Origin: Prosapia bicincta
Taxonomy: Eukaryota; Arthropoda; Insecta; Hemiptera; Cercopidae
Direction: 5' to 3'
Length of the DNA: 64,000 nt
NCBI GenBank assembly: GCA_036971475.1
Contig: JBAIZL010000003.1
Coordinates: forward strand, 87,244,042-87,308,041
The notes beneath the pieces are model-generated. The model was not told the DNA's origin and did no database searches. It worked only from the letters and a program-made list of their open reading frames with translations. Below are positions 18,601 through 33,250 of the stretch, one piece after another. How positions within the stretch are numbered: the first letter of the stretch is position 1; each line of letters begins with the position of its first letter. A program made the position numbers and the translations under genes.

Positions 18601-21600
18601 CTAAATATTGGAAGGAGACGGTAGAGAATGCGAGAGTTCACTCTAGCTCTCACCATCATTCAGACTAAATATTGGAAGGAGACGGTAGAGAGTTCCATTA
18701 TACACTCTAGTTCTCGGTATCATTCAGACTAAATATCGGAAGGAGACGGTAGGGAATGCGAGGGTACACTCTAGCTCTCGCCATCATTCAGACTAAATAT
18801 TAGAAGGAGACGGTAGAGAATGCGAAGGTACACTCTAGCTCTCACCATCATTCAGACTAAATATTGGAAGGAGACGGTAGAGAATGCGAGGGTTCACTCT
18901 AGCTCTCGGTATCATTCAGACTAAATCTAAAGAGACGGTAGGGAATGCGAGGGTACGCTTTAGCTCTCGATATAATTCAGACTATAAATTGGAAGGAGAC
19001 GGTAGAGAAAGCGAGGGTTCACTCTAGCTCTTGCCATCAATCAGACTAAATATTGGAAAGAGACGGTAGAGAGTTCCATGGTACACTCTAGCTCTCGGTA
19101 TCATTCAGACTAAATATCGAAAGGAGACGGTAGGCAATGCGAGGGTACACTCTAGTTCTCGCCATCATTCAGACTAAATATTAGAAGGAGACGGTAGAGA
19201 GTGCGAAGGTACACTCTAGCTCTCGCCATCATTCAGACTAAATATCGGAAGGAGACGGTAGAGAATGCGAGGGTTCACTCTAGCTCTCGCTATCATTCAG
19301 ATTAAATATTGGAAGGAGACGGTAGAAAATGCGAGGGTTTACTCTAGCTCTCGCTATCATTGAGACTAAATATTGGAAGGAGACGGTAGAGAGTTTCATG
19401 GTACACTCTAGCTCTCGCTATCATTGAGACTAAATATTGAAAGGAGACGGTAGAGAGTTTCATGGTACACTCTAGCTCTCGGTATCATTCAGACTAAATA
19501 TCGGAAGGTGACGGTAGGGAATGCGAGGGTACACTCTAGCTCTCGCCATCATTCAGACTAAATATTGGAAGGAGACGGTAGAGAATGCGAGGGTTCACTC
19601 TAGCTCTCGCGATCATTCAGACTAAATATTGGAAGGAGACGGTAGAGAGCTCCATGGTACACTCTAGCTCTCGGTATCATTCAGACTAAATATCGGTAGG
19701 AGACGGTAGGGAATGCAAGGGTACACTCTAGTTCTTGCTATCTTTAAGGCGAAATATCGGAAGGAGACGGTAGAGAATGCGAGGGTTCACTCTAGCTCTC
19801 GTCATCATTCAGACTAAGTATCGGAAGGAGACGGAAGAAAATGCGAGGGTTCACTCTAGCTCAAGGTATAATTAAGACTAAATGGAAGGAGAAGGTAGAG
19901 AATGCGAGGGTTCACTCTAGCTCTCGGTATCATTCAGACTAAATGGAAAGAGACGCTAGGGAATGCTAGGGTACACTCTAGCTCTCGCTATAATTCAGAC
20001 TCAATAATGAAAGGAGACGGTGGAGAATGCGAGGGTTTACTCTAGCTCTCGCTATCATTCAGACTAAATATTGGAAGGAGACGGTAGAGAGTTTCATGGT
20101 ACACTCTAGCTCTCGGTATCTTTCAGACTAAATATCGGAAGGAGACGGAAGGGAATGCGAGGGTACACTCTAGCTCTCACCATCATTCAGACTAAATATT
20201 AGAAGGAGACGGTAGAGAATGCGAAGGTACACTCTAGCTCTCGCCATCATTCAGACTAAATATTGGAAGGAGACAATAGGGAATGCGAGGGTACACTCTA
20301 GTTCTCGCTATATTTAAGACGAAATATCGGAAGGAGACGGTATAGAATGCGAGGGTTCACTCTAGCTCTCGCTATCATTCAGATTAAATATTGGAACGAG
20401 ACGGTAGAGAATGCGAGATTTTACTCTAGCTCTCGCTATCATTGAGACTAAATATTGGAAGGAGACGGTAGAGAGTTTCATGGTACACTCTAGCTATCGG
20501 TATCATTCAGACTAAATATCGGAAGGAGACGGTAGGGAATGCAAGGGTACACTCTAGCTCTCGCTATCATTCAGACGAAATATCGGAAGGAGACGGTAGA
20601 GAATGCGAGGGTTCACTCTAGCTCTCGCTATCATTCAGACTAAATATCAGAAGGAGATGGTAGAGAATGCGAGGGTTCACTCTAGCTCTCGTCATCATTC
20701 AGACTAAATATTGGAAGGAGACGGTAGGGAATGCGAGGGTACACTCTAATTCTCGCTATCTTTAAGACGAAATATCGGAAGGAGACAGTAGAGAATGCGA
20801 GGGTTCACCTATCACTCGCTATCATTCAGACTAAATACTGGAAGGAGACGGTAGAGAATGCGAGGATTTACTCTAGCTCTCGCTATCATTGAGACTAAAT
20901 ATTGGAAGGAGACGGGAGAGAGTTTCATGGTACACTCTAGCTCTCGGTATCATTCAGACTAAATATCGGAAGGAGACGGTAGGGAATGCGAGGGTACACT
21001 CTAGCACTCGCTATCATTCAGACGAAATATCGGAAGGAGACGGTAGAGAATGCGAGGGTTCACTCTAGCTCTCGGTATCATTCAGACTAAATATCGGAAG
21101 GAGACGGTAGAGAATGCGAGGGTTCACTCTAGCTCTCGGCATCATTCAGACTAAGTATCGGTAGGAGACGGTAGAAAATGCGAGGGTTCACTCTAGCTCA
21201 AGGTATAATTCAGACTAAATGGAAGGAGAAGGTAGAGAATGCGAGGGTTCACTCTAGCTCTTGGTATCATTCAGACTAAATGGAAAGAGACGCTAGGGAA
21301 TGCTAGGGTACACTCTAGCTCTCGCTATAATTCAGACTAAATAATGGAAGGAGACGGTAGAGAATGCGAGGGTTTACTCTAGCTCTCGCTATCATTCAGA
21401 CTAAAAATTGGAAGGAGACGGTAGAGAGTTTCATGGTGCACTCTAGCTCTCGGTATCTTTCAGACTAAATATCGAAGGAGACGGTAGGAAATGCGAGGGT
21501 ACACTCTAGCTCTCGCTATCATTCAGACGAAATATCGGAAGGAGACGGTAGAGAATGCGAGGTTTCACTCTAGCTCTCGCTATCATTCAGACGAAATATC

Positions 21601-24352
21601 GGAAGGAGACGGTAGAGAATGCGAGGGTTCACTCTAGCTCTCGCTATCATTCATACTAAATATTGGAAGGAGACGGTAGAGAATGCGAGGGTTCACTCTA
21701 GCTCTCGTCATCATTCAGACTAAATATTGAAAGGAGACGGTAGAGAGTTCCATGGTACACTCTAGCTCTCGGTATCATTCAGACTAAATATCGGAAGGAG
21801 ACGGTAGGGAATACGAGGGTACACTCTAGTTCTCGCTATCTTTAAGACGAAATATCGGAAGGAGACGGTAGAGAATGCGAGGGTTCACTCTAGCACTCGT
21901 TATCATTCAGAATAAATATCGGAAGGAGACGGTAGAGAATGCGAGTGTTCACTCTAGCTCCCGCTATCATTCAGACTAAATATCGGATTGAGACGGTAGA
22001 GAATGCGAGGGTTCACTCTAGCTCTCGGTATCATTCAGACTAAATATCGGAAGGAGACGGTAGAGAATGCGTGGGTTCACTCTAGCTCTCGCTATCATTC
22101 AGACTGAATATCGGAAGGAGACGGTAGAGAATACGAGCGTTCACGCTAGCTCTCGGTATCATTCAGTCTAAGTGGAAGGAGACGGTAGAGAATGCGAGGG
22201 TTCACTCTAGCTCTCGGTATCATTCAGACTAAATCTAAAGAGACGGTAGGGAATGCGAGGGTACGCTTTAGCTCTCGATATAATTCAGACTAAATATTGG
22301 AAGGAGACGGTAGAGAACGCGAGGGTTCACTCTAGTTCTCGCTATCATTCAGATTAAATATTGGTAGGAGCCGGTAGAGAGTTTCATGGTACACTCTAGC
22401 TCTCGGTATCTTTCAGACTAATTATCGGAAGGAGACGGTAGGGAATGCGAGGGTACACTCTAGCTCTCGCTATCATTCAGACGAAATATCGGAAGGAGAC
22501 GGTAGAGAATGCGAGGGTTCACTCTAGCTCTCGCTATCATTCAGACTTAATATCAGAAGGAGATTTTAGAGAATGCGAGGGTTCACTCTAGCTCACGGTA
22601 TCATTGAGACTAAATATCTGAAGGAGACGGTAGGGAATGCGAGGGTACACTCTAGCTCCCGCTATCATTCAGACTAAATATTGGAAGGAGACGGTAGAGA
22701 GTTCCATGGTACACTCTAGCTATCGGTATCATTCAGACTAAATATCGGAAGGAGACGTTAGGGAATGCGTTTGTACACTCTAGCTCTTGCTATCATTCAG
22801 ACGAAATATCGGAAGGAGACGGTATAGAATGCGAGGGTTCACTCTAGCTCTCGCTATCATTCAGATTAAATATTGGAAGGAGACGGTAGAGAATGCGATG
22901 GTTTACTCTAGCTCTCGCTATCATTGAGAATAAATATTGGAAGGAGACGGGAGATAGTTTCATGGTACACTCTAGCTCTCGGTATTATTCAGACTAAATA
23001 TTGGAAGGAGACGGTAGAGAATGCGAGGATTTACTCTAGCTCTCGCTATCATTGAGACTAAATATTGGAAGGAGACGGTAGAGGGTTTCATGGTACACTC
23101 TAGCTCTCGCTATCATTCAGACTAAATATTGGAAGGAGACGGGAGATAGTTTCATGGTACACTCTAGCTCTCGGTATTATTCAGACTAAATATCGGAAGG
23201 AGACGGTAGGGAATGCGAGGGTACACTCTAGCACTCGCTATCATTCAGACGAAATATCGGAAGGAGACGGTAGAGAATGCGAGGGTTCACTCTAGCTCTC
23301 GGTATCATTCAGACTAAATATCGGAAGGAGACGGTAGAGAATGCGAGGGTTCACTCTAGCTCTCGGCATCATTCAGACTAAGTATCGGTAGGAGACGGTA
23401 GAAAATGCGAGGGTTCACTCTAGCTCAAGGTATAATTCAGACTGAATGGAAGGAGAAGGTAGAGAATGCGAGGGTTCAATCTAGCTCTCGGTATCATTCA
23501 GACTAAATGGAAAGAGACGCTAGGGAATGCTAGGGTACACTCTAGCTCTCGCTATAATTCAGACTAAATAATGGAAGGAGACGGTAGAGAATGCGAGGGT
23601 TTACTCTAGCTCTCGCTATCATTCAGACTAAAAATTGGAAGGAGACGGTAGAGAGTTTCGTGGTGCACTCTAGCTCTCGGTATCTTTCAGACTAAATATC
23701 GAAGGAGACGGAAGGAAATGCGAGGGTACACTCTAGCTCTCGCTATCATTCAGACGAAATATCGGAAGGAGACGGTAGAGAATGCGAGGTTTCACTCTAG
23801 CTCTCGGTATCTTTCAAAATAAATATCGGAAGGAGACGGTAGAGAATGCGAGGGTTCACTCTAGCTCTCGCTATCATTCAGACTAAATATTGGAAGGAGA
23901 CGGTAGAGAATGCGAGGGTTCACTCTAGCTCTCGTAATCATTCAGACTAAATATCGAAAGGAGACGGTAGAGAATGCGAGGTTTCACTCTAGCTCTCGGT
24001 ATCATTCAGAATAAATATCGGAAGGAGACGGTAGAGAATGCGAGTGTTCACTCTAGCTCCCGCTATCATTCAGACTAAATATCGGATTGAGACGGTAGAG
24101 AATGCGAGGGTTCACTCTAGCTCTCGGTATCATTCAGAATAAATATCGGAAGGAGACGGTAGAGAATGCGAGTGTTCACTCTAGCTCCCGCTATCATTCA
24201 GACTAAATATCGGATTGAGACGGTAGAGAATGCGAGGGTTCACTCTAGCTCTCGGTATCATTCAGACTAAATATCGGAAGGAGACGGTAGGGAATGCGTG
24301 GGTTCACTCTAGCTCTCGCTATCATTCAGACTGAATATCGGAAGGAGACGGT

Positions 24353-27300
24353 AGAGAATACGAGCGTTCACGCTAGCTCTCGGTATCATTCAGTCTAAGT
24401 GGAAGGAGACGGTAGAGAATGCGAGGGTTCACTCTAGCTCTCGGTATCATTCAGACTAAATCTAAAGAGACGGTAGGGAATGCGAGGGTACGCTTTAGCT
24501 CTCGATATAATTCAGACTATATATTGGAAGGAGACGGTAGAGAAAGCGAGGGTTCACTCTAGTTCTCGCTATCATTCAGACTAAATATTGGTAGGAGCCG
24601 GTAGAGAGTTCCATGGTACACTCTAGCTATCGGTATCATTCAGACTAAATATCGGAAGGAGACGGTAGGGAATGCGAAGGTACACTCTAGCTCTCGCCAT
24701 CATTCAGACTAAATATTGGAAGGATACGGTAGAGAGTTCCATGGTACACTCTAGCTCTCGGTATCATTCAGACTAAATATCGGAAGGAGACGGTAGGGAA
24801 TGCGAGGGTACCCTCTAGTTCTCGCTATCTTTAAGACGAAATATCGGAAGGAGACGGTAGAGAATGCGAGGGTTCACTCTAGCACTCGCTATCATTCAGA
24901 CTAAATATTGGAAGGAGACGGTAGAGAGTTTCATGGTACACTCTAGCTCTCGGTATCTTTCAGACTAAATATCGAAGGAGACGGTATTAAATGTGAGGGT
25001 ACACTCTAGCTCTCGCTATCATTCAGACGAAATATCGGAAGGAGACGGTAGAGAATGCGAGGTTTCACTCTAGCTCTCGGTATCATTCAGAATAAATATC
25101 GGAAGGAGACGGTAGAGAATGCGAGGGTTCACTCTAGCTCTCGGTATCATTCAGAATAAATATCGGAAGGAGACGGTAGAGAATGCGAGTGTTCACTCTA
25201 GCTCCCGCTATCATTCAGACTAAATATCGGATTGAGACGGTAGAGAATGCGAGGGTTCACTCTAGCTCTCGGTATCATTCAGACTAAATATCGGAAGGAG
25301 ACGGTAGGGAATGCGTGGGTTCACTCTAGCTCTCGCTATCATTCAGACTGAATATCGGAAGGAGACGGTAGAGAATACGAGCGTTCACTTTAGTTCTCGC
25401 TATCATTCAGACTAAATATTGGTAGGAGCCGGTAGAGAGTTCCATGGTACACTCTATCTCTCGGTATCATTCAGACCAAATATCGGAAGGAGACGGTAGG
25501 GAATGCGAAGTTACACTCTAGCTCTCGCTATTATTCAGACGAAATATCGGAAGGAGACGGTAGAGAATGCGATCGTTCACTCTAGCTCTCGGTATCATTC
25601 AGACTAAATATCGGAAGGAGACGGTAGAGAATGGGAGGGTTCACTCTAGCCTCGGTATCATTCAGACTAAATGGAAGGAGACGGTAGAAAATGCGAGGAA
25701 ACTCTAGCTCTCGGTATCATTCAGACTAAATATCGGAAGGAGACGGTAGAGAATGGGAGGGTTCACTCTAGATCTCGCTATCATTCAGACTAAATATTGC
25801 TAGGAGCCGGTGGAGAGTTCCATGGTACACTCTAGCTCTCGCCATCATTCAGACTAAATATTGGAAGGATACGGTAGAGAGTTCCATGGTACACTCAAGC
25901 GCTCGGTATAATCATTCAGACTAAATATCGGAAGCAGACGATAGGGAATGCGAGGGTTCACTCTAGCTCTCGCTATCATTCAGACTAAATATTGGAAGGA
26001 GACGGTAGAGAATGCGAGGGTTCACTTTAGTTCTCGCTATCATTCAGACTAAATATTGGTAGGAGCCGGTAGAGAGTTCCATGGTATCATTCAGACTAAA
26101 TATCGGAAGGAGACGGTAATGAATGCGAAGTTACACTCTAGCTCTCGCTATTATTCAGACGAAATATCGGAAGGAGACGGTAGAGAATGCGATCGTTCAC
26201 TCTAGATCTCGGTATCATTCAGTCTAAATGGAAAGAGACGGTAGGGAATGCTAGGGTATACTCTAGCTCTCGCTATAATTGAGACTAAATAATGGGAGGA
26301 GTCGGTAGAGAATGCGAGGGTTTACTCTAGCTCTCGGTATCATTCAGACTAAATATCGGAAGGAGACGTTAGAGAATACGAAGGTACACTCTAGCTCTCG
26401 CTATCATTTAGACGAAATATCGGAAGGAGACGGTAGAGAATGCGATCGTTCACTCTAGATCTCGGTATCATTCATACGAAATAACGGAAGGAGACGGTAG
26501 AGAATGCGAGGTTTCACTCTAGCTCTCGGTATCATTCAGAATAAATATCGGAAGGAGACGGTAGAGAATGCGAGGGTTAACTCTAGCTCTCGGTATCATT
26601 CAGACTAAATATCAGAAAGAGACGGTAGAGAATGCGAGGGTTCACTCTAGCTCTCGGTATCATTCAGACTAAATATCGGAAGGAGACGGTAGAGAATGCG
26701 AGGGTTCACTCTAGTTCTCGCTATCTTTCAGACTAAATATCGGATTGAGACGGTAGAGAATGCGAGGGTTCACTCTAGCTCTCGGTATCATTCAGACTAA
26801 ATATCGGAAGGAGATGGTAGATAATGGGAGGGTTCACTCTAGCTCTCGCTATCATTCAGACTAAATATCGGAAGGAGACGGTAGTGAATGCGAGGGTTCA
26901 CTCTAGCTCTCGCTATCATTCAGACTAAATATCGGAAAGAGACGGTAGAGAATGCGAAGGTTCACTCTAGCTCTCGGTATCATTCAGAATAAATATCGGA
27001 AGGAGACGGTAGAGAATGCGTGGGTTCACTCTAGCTCTCGCTATCATTCCGACTGAATATCGAAAGGAGACGGTAGAGAATACGAGCGTTCACGCTAGCT
27101 CTCGGTATCATTCAGTCTAAATGGAAGGAGACGGTAGAGAATGTGAGGGTTCACTCTAGCTCTCGGTATCATTCAGACTAAATCTAAAGAGACGGTAGGG
27201 AATGCGTGGGTACGCTTTAGCTCTCGATATATAACTCAGACTAAATATTGGAAGGAGACGGTAGAGAACGCGAGGGTTCACTCTAGTTCTCGCTATCATT

Positions 27301-27390
27301 CAGACTAAATATTGGTAGGAGCAGGTAGAGAGTTCCATGGTTCACTCTAGCTCTCGGTATCATTCAGACTAAATATCGGAGGGAGACGGT
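24353..27390 (+). repeat. About 3.04-kb internal higher-order unit
   Basis: Markers at 24353, 24541, 24985 and 25571 recur at 27391, 27579, 28023 and 28609, each exactly 3038 bp later. Beyond about 25640 the match continues with indels; one marker pair (26291 and 29988) is 3697 bp apart. The same structure is repeated in block B. Confidence 0.85.
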
Positions 27391-30300
27391 AGAGAATACG
27401 AGCGTTCACGCTAGCTCTCGGTATCATTCAGTCTAAGTGGAAGGAGACGGTAGAGAATGCGGGGGTTCACTCTAGCTCTCGGTATCATTCAGACTAAATC
27501 TAAAGAGACGGTAGGGAATGCGAGGGTACGCTTTAGCTCTCGATATAATTCAGACTATATATTGGAAGGAGACGGTAGAGAAAGCGAGGGTTCACTCTAG
27601 TTATCGCTATCATTCAGACTAAATATTGGTAGGAGCCGGTAGAGAGTTCCATGGTACACTCTAGCTATCGGTATCATTCAGACTAAATATCGGAAGGAGA
27701 CGGTAGGGAATGCGAAGGTACACTCTAGCTCTCGCCATCATTCAGACTAAATATTGGAAGGATACGGTAGAGAGTTCCATGGTACACTCTAGCTCTCGGT
27801 ATCATTCAGACTAAATATCGGAAGGAGACGGTAGGGAATGCGAGGGTACACTCTAGTTCTCGCTATCTTTAAGACGAAATATCGGAAGGAGACGGTAGAG
27901 AATGCGAGGGTTCACTCTAGCACTCGCTATCATTCAGACTAAATATTGGAAGGAGACGGTAGAGAGTTTCATGGTACACTCTAGCTCTCGGTATCTTTCA
28001 GACTAAATATCGAAGGAGACGGTATTAAATGTGAGGGTACACTCTAGCTCTCGCTATCATTCAGACGAAATATCGGAAGGAGACGTTTGAGAATGCGAGG
28101 TTTCACTCTAGCTCTCGGTATCATTCAGAATAAGTATCGGAAGGAGACGGTAGAGAATGCGATTGTTCACTCTAGCTCTCGGTATCATTCAGAATAAATA
28201 TCGGAAGGAGAAAGTAGAGAATGCGAGTGTTCACTCTAGCTCCCGCTATCATTCAGACTAAATATCGGATTGAGACGGTAGAGAATGCGAGGGTTCACTC
28301 TAGCTCTCGGTATCATTCAGACTAAATATCGGAAGGAGACGGTAGTAAATGCGTGGGTTCACTCTAGCTCTCGCTATCATTCAGACTGAATATCGGAAGG
28401 AGACGGTAGAGAATACGAGCGTTCACTTTAGTTCTCGCTATCATTCAGACTAAATATTGGTAGGAGCCGGTAGAGAGTTCCATGGTACACTCTATCTCTC
28501 GGTATCATTCAGACTAAATATCGGAAGGAGACGGTAGGGAATGCGAAGTTACACTCTAGCTCTCGCTATTATTCAGACGAAATATCGGAAGGAGACGGTA
28601 GAGAATGCGATCGTTCACTCTAGCTCTCGGTATCATTCAGACTAAATATCGGAAGGAGACGGTAGAGAATGGGAGGGTTCACTCTAGATCTCGCTATCAT
28701 TCAGACTAAATATTGGTAGGAGCCGGTAGAGAGTTCCATGGTACACTCAAGCGCTCGGTATAATCATTCAGACTAAATATCGGAAGCAGACGATAGGGAA
28801 TGCGAGGGTTCACTCTAGCTCTCGCTATCATTCAGACTAAATATTGGAAGGAGACGGTAGAGAATGCGAGGGTTCACTTTAGTTCTCGCTATCATTCAGA
28901 CTAAATATTGGTAGGAGCCGGTAGAGAGTTCCATGGTACACTCTATCTCCCGGTATCATTCAGACTAAATATCGGAAGGAGACGGTAGGGAATGCGAAGT
29001 TTCACTCTAGCTCTCGCTATTATTCAGACGAAATATCGGAAGGAGACGGTAGAGAATGCGATCGTTCACTCTAGCTCTCGGTATCATTCAGACTAAATAT
29101 CGGAAGGAGACGTTAGAGAATGGGAGGGTTCACTCTAGCCTCGGTATCATTCAGACTAAATGGAAGGAGACGGTAGAAAATGCGAGGAAACTCTAGCTCT
29201 CGGTATCATTCAGACTAAATATCGGAAGGAGACGGTAGGGAATGCGAAGTTACACTCTAGCTCTCGCTATTATTAGACGAAATATCGGAAGGAGACGGTA
29301 GAGAATGCGATCGTTCACTCTAGCTCTCGGTATCATTCAGACTAAATATCGGAAGGAGACGGTAGAGAATGGGAGGGTTCACTCTAGATCTCGCTATCAT
29401 TCAGACTAAATATTGGTAGGAGCCGGTGGAGAGTTCCATGGTACACTCTAGCTATCGGTATCATTCAGACTAAATATCGGAAGGAGACGGTAGGGAATGC
29501 GAAGGTACAATCTAGCTCTCGCCATCATTCAGACTAAATATTGGAAGGATACGGTAGAGAGTTCCATGGTACACTCAAGCGCTCGGTATAATCATTCAGA
29601 CTAAATATCGGAAGCAGACGATAGGGAATGCGAGGGTTCGCTCTAGCTCTCGCTATCATTCAGACTAAATATTGGAAGGAGACGGTAGAGAATGCGAGGG
29701 TTCACTTTAGTTCTCGCTATCATTCAGACTAAATATTGGTAGGAGCCGGTAGAGAGTTCCATGGTACACTCTATCTCTCGGTATCATTCAGACTAAATAT
29801 CGGAAGGAGACGGTAATGAATGCGAAGTTACACTCTAGCTCTCGCTATTATTCAGACGAAATATCGGAAGGAGACGGTAGAGAATGCGATCGTTCACTCT
29901 AGATCTCGGTATCATTCAGTCTAAATGGAAAGAGACGGTAGGGAATGCTAGGGTATACTCTAGCTCTCGCTATAATTGAGACTAAATAATGGGAGGAGTC
30001 GGTCGAGAATGCGAGGGTTTACTCTAGCTCTCGGTATCATTCAGACTAAATATCGGAAGGAGACGTTAGAGAATACGAAGGTACACTCTAGCTCTCGGTA
30101 TTATTCAGACTAGATATCGGAAGGAGACGGTAGAGAATGCGATCGTTCACTCTAGATCTCGGTATCATTCATACGAAATAACGGAAGGAGACGGTAGAGA
30201 ATGCGAGGTTTCACTCTAGCTCTCGGTATCATTCAGAATAAATATCGGAAGGAGACGGTAGAGAATGAGAGGGTTAACTCTAGCTCTCGGTATCATTCAG

Positions 30301-30767
30301 ACTAAATATCGGAAAGAGACGGTAGAGAATGCGAGGGTTCACTCTAGCTCTCGGTATCATTCAGACTAAATATCGGAAGGAGACGGTAGAGAATGCGAGA
30401 TTTCACTCTAGCTCTCGCTATCTTTCAGACTAAATATCGGATTGAGACGGTAGAGAATGCGAGGGTTCACTCTAGCTCTCGGTATCATTCAGACTAAATA
30501 TCGGAAGGAGATGGTAGATAATGCGAGGGTTCACTCTAGCTCTCGCTATCATTCAGACTAAATATCGGAAGGAGACGGTAGTGAATTTGAGGGTTCACTC
30601 TAGCTCTCGCTATCATTCAGACTAAATATCGGAAAGAGACGGTAGAGAATGCGAAGGTTCACTCTAGCTCTCGGTATCATTCAGACTAAATATCGGAAGG
30701 AGACGGTAGAGAATGCGTGGGTTCACTCTAGCTCTCGCTATCATTCAGACTGAATATCGAAAGGAGA

Positions 30768-32915
30768 CGGTAGAGAATACGAGCGTTCACGCTAGCTCTC
30801 GGTATCATTCAGTCTAAATGGAAGTAGACGGTAGAGAATGTGAGGGTTCACTCTAGCTCTCGGTATCATTCAGACTAAATATTGGTAGGAGCAGGTAGAG
30901 AGTTCCATGGTACACTCTAGCTCTCGGTATCATTCAGACTAAATATCGGAAGGAGACGGTAGGGAATGCGAAGGTACACTCTAGCTCTCGGTATCATTCA
31001 GATTAAATATCGGAAGAAGACGGTAGAGAATGCGAGGGTTCACTTTAGCTCCCGCTTTAATTCAGACTAAATATCGGAAGGAGACGGTAGAGAATACGAG
31101 CGTTCACGCTAGCTCTCGGTATCATTCAGTCTAAATGGAAGGAGACGGTAGAGAATGCGAGGTTTCACTATAGCTCCCGCTATCATTCAGACTAAATATC
31201 GGAAGGAGGCGGTAGAGAATGCGAGGGTTCACTCTAGCTCTCGGCATCATTCAGACTAAGTATCGGTAGGAGACGGTAGAAAATGCGAGGGTTCACTCTA
31301 GCTCAAGGTATAATTCAGACTAAATGGAAGGAGAAGGTAGAGAATGCGAGGGTTCAATCTAGCTCTCGGTATCATTCAGACTAAATGGAAAGAGACGCTA
31401 GGGAATGCGAGGGTTTACTCTAGCTCTCGCTATCATTCAGACTAAAAATTGGAAGGAGACGGTAGAGAGTTTCATGGTGCACTCTAGCTCTCGGTATCTT
31501 TCAGACTAAATATCGAAGGAGACGGTAGGAAATGCGAGGGTACACTCTAGCTCTCGCTATCATTCAGACGAAATATCGGAAGGAGACGGTAGAGAATGCG
31601 AGGTTTCACTCTAGCTCTCGGTATCTTTCAAAATAAATATCGGAAGGAGACGGTAGAGAATGCGAGGGTTCACTCTAGTTCTCGCTATCTTTAAGACGAA
31701 ATATCGGAAGGAGACGTTAGAGAATGCGAGGGTTCACTCTAGCACTCGCTATCATTCAGACTAAATATTGGAAGGAGACGGTAGAGAGTTTCATGGTACA
31801 CTCTAGCTCTCGGTATCTTTCAGACTAAATATCGAAGGAGACGGTAGAGAATACGAGCGTTCACGCTAGCTCTCGGTATCATTCAGTCTAAATGGAAGTA
31901 GACGGTAGAGAATGTGAGGGTTCACTCTAGCTCTCGGTATCATTCAGACTAAATATTGGTAGGAGCAGGTAGAGAGTTCCATGGTACACTCTAGCTCTCG
32001 GTATCATTCAGACTAAATATCGGAAGGAGACGGTAGGGAATGCGAAGGTACACTCTAGCTCTCGGTATCATTCAGATTAAATATCGGAAGAAGACGGTAG
32101 AGAATGCGAGGGTTCACTTTAGCTCCCGCTTTAATTCAGACTAAATATCGGAAGGAGACGGTAGAGAATACGAGCGTTCACGCTAGCTCTCGGTATCATT
32201 CAGTCTAAATGGAAGGAGACGGTAGAGAATGCGAGGTTTCACTATAGCTCCCGCTATCATTCAGACTAAATATCGGAAGGAGGCGGTAGAGAATGCGAGG
32301 GTTCACTCTAGCTCTCGGCATCATTCAGACTAAGTATCGGTAGGAGACGGTAGAAAATGCGAGGGTTCACTCTAGCTCAAGGTATAATTCAGACTAAATG
32401 GAAGGAGAAGGTAGAGAATGCGAGGGTTCAATCTAGCTCTCGGTATCATTCAGACTAAATGGAAAGAGACGCTAGGGAATGCGAGGGTTTACTCTAGCTC
32501 TCGCTATCATTCAGACTAAAAATTGGAAGGAGACGGTAGAGAGTTTCATGGTGCACTCTAGCTCTCGGTATCTTTCAGACTAAATATCGAAGGAGACGGT
32601 AGGAAATGCGAGGGTACACTCTAGCTCTCGCTATCATTCAGACGAAATATCGGAAGGAGACGGTAGAGAATGCGAGGTTTCACTCTAGCTCTCGGTATCT
32701 TTCAAAATAAATATCGGAAGGAGACGGTAGAGAATGCGAGGGTTCACTCTAGTTCTCGCTATCTTTAAGACGAAATATCGGAAGGAGACGTTAGAGAATG
32801 CGAGGGTTCACTCTAGCACTCGCTATCATTCAGACTAAATATTGGAAGGAGACGGTAGAGAGTTTCATGGTACACTCTAGCTCTCGGTATCTTTCAGACT
32901 AAATATCGAAGGAGA
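30768..32915 (+). repeat. 1,074-bp tandem duplication within block A
   Basis: Sequence from about 30768 to 31841 is repeated at about 31842-32915; for example, GAGCGTTCAC at 30781 recurs at 31855. Block B has a single copy, which explains the change of offset from 19066 to 17992. Confidence 0.9.
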
Positions 32916-33250
32916 CGGTATTAAATGTGAGGGTACACTCTAGCTCTCGCTATCATTCAGACGAAATATCGGAAGGAGACGGTAGAGAATGCGAGGTTTC
33001 ACTCTAGCTCTCGGTATCATTCAGAATTAATATCGGAAGGAGACGGTAGAGAATGCGAGTGTTCACTCTAGCTCCCGCTATAATTCAGACTAAATATCGG
33101 ATTGAGACGGTAGAGAATGCGAGGGTTCAATCTAGCTCTCGGTATCATTCAGACTAAATATCGGAAGGAGACGGTAGGGAATGCGTGGGTTCACTCTAGC
33201 TCTCGCTATCATTCAGACTGAATATCGGAAGGAGACGGTAGAGAATACGA

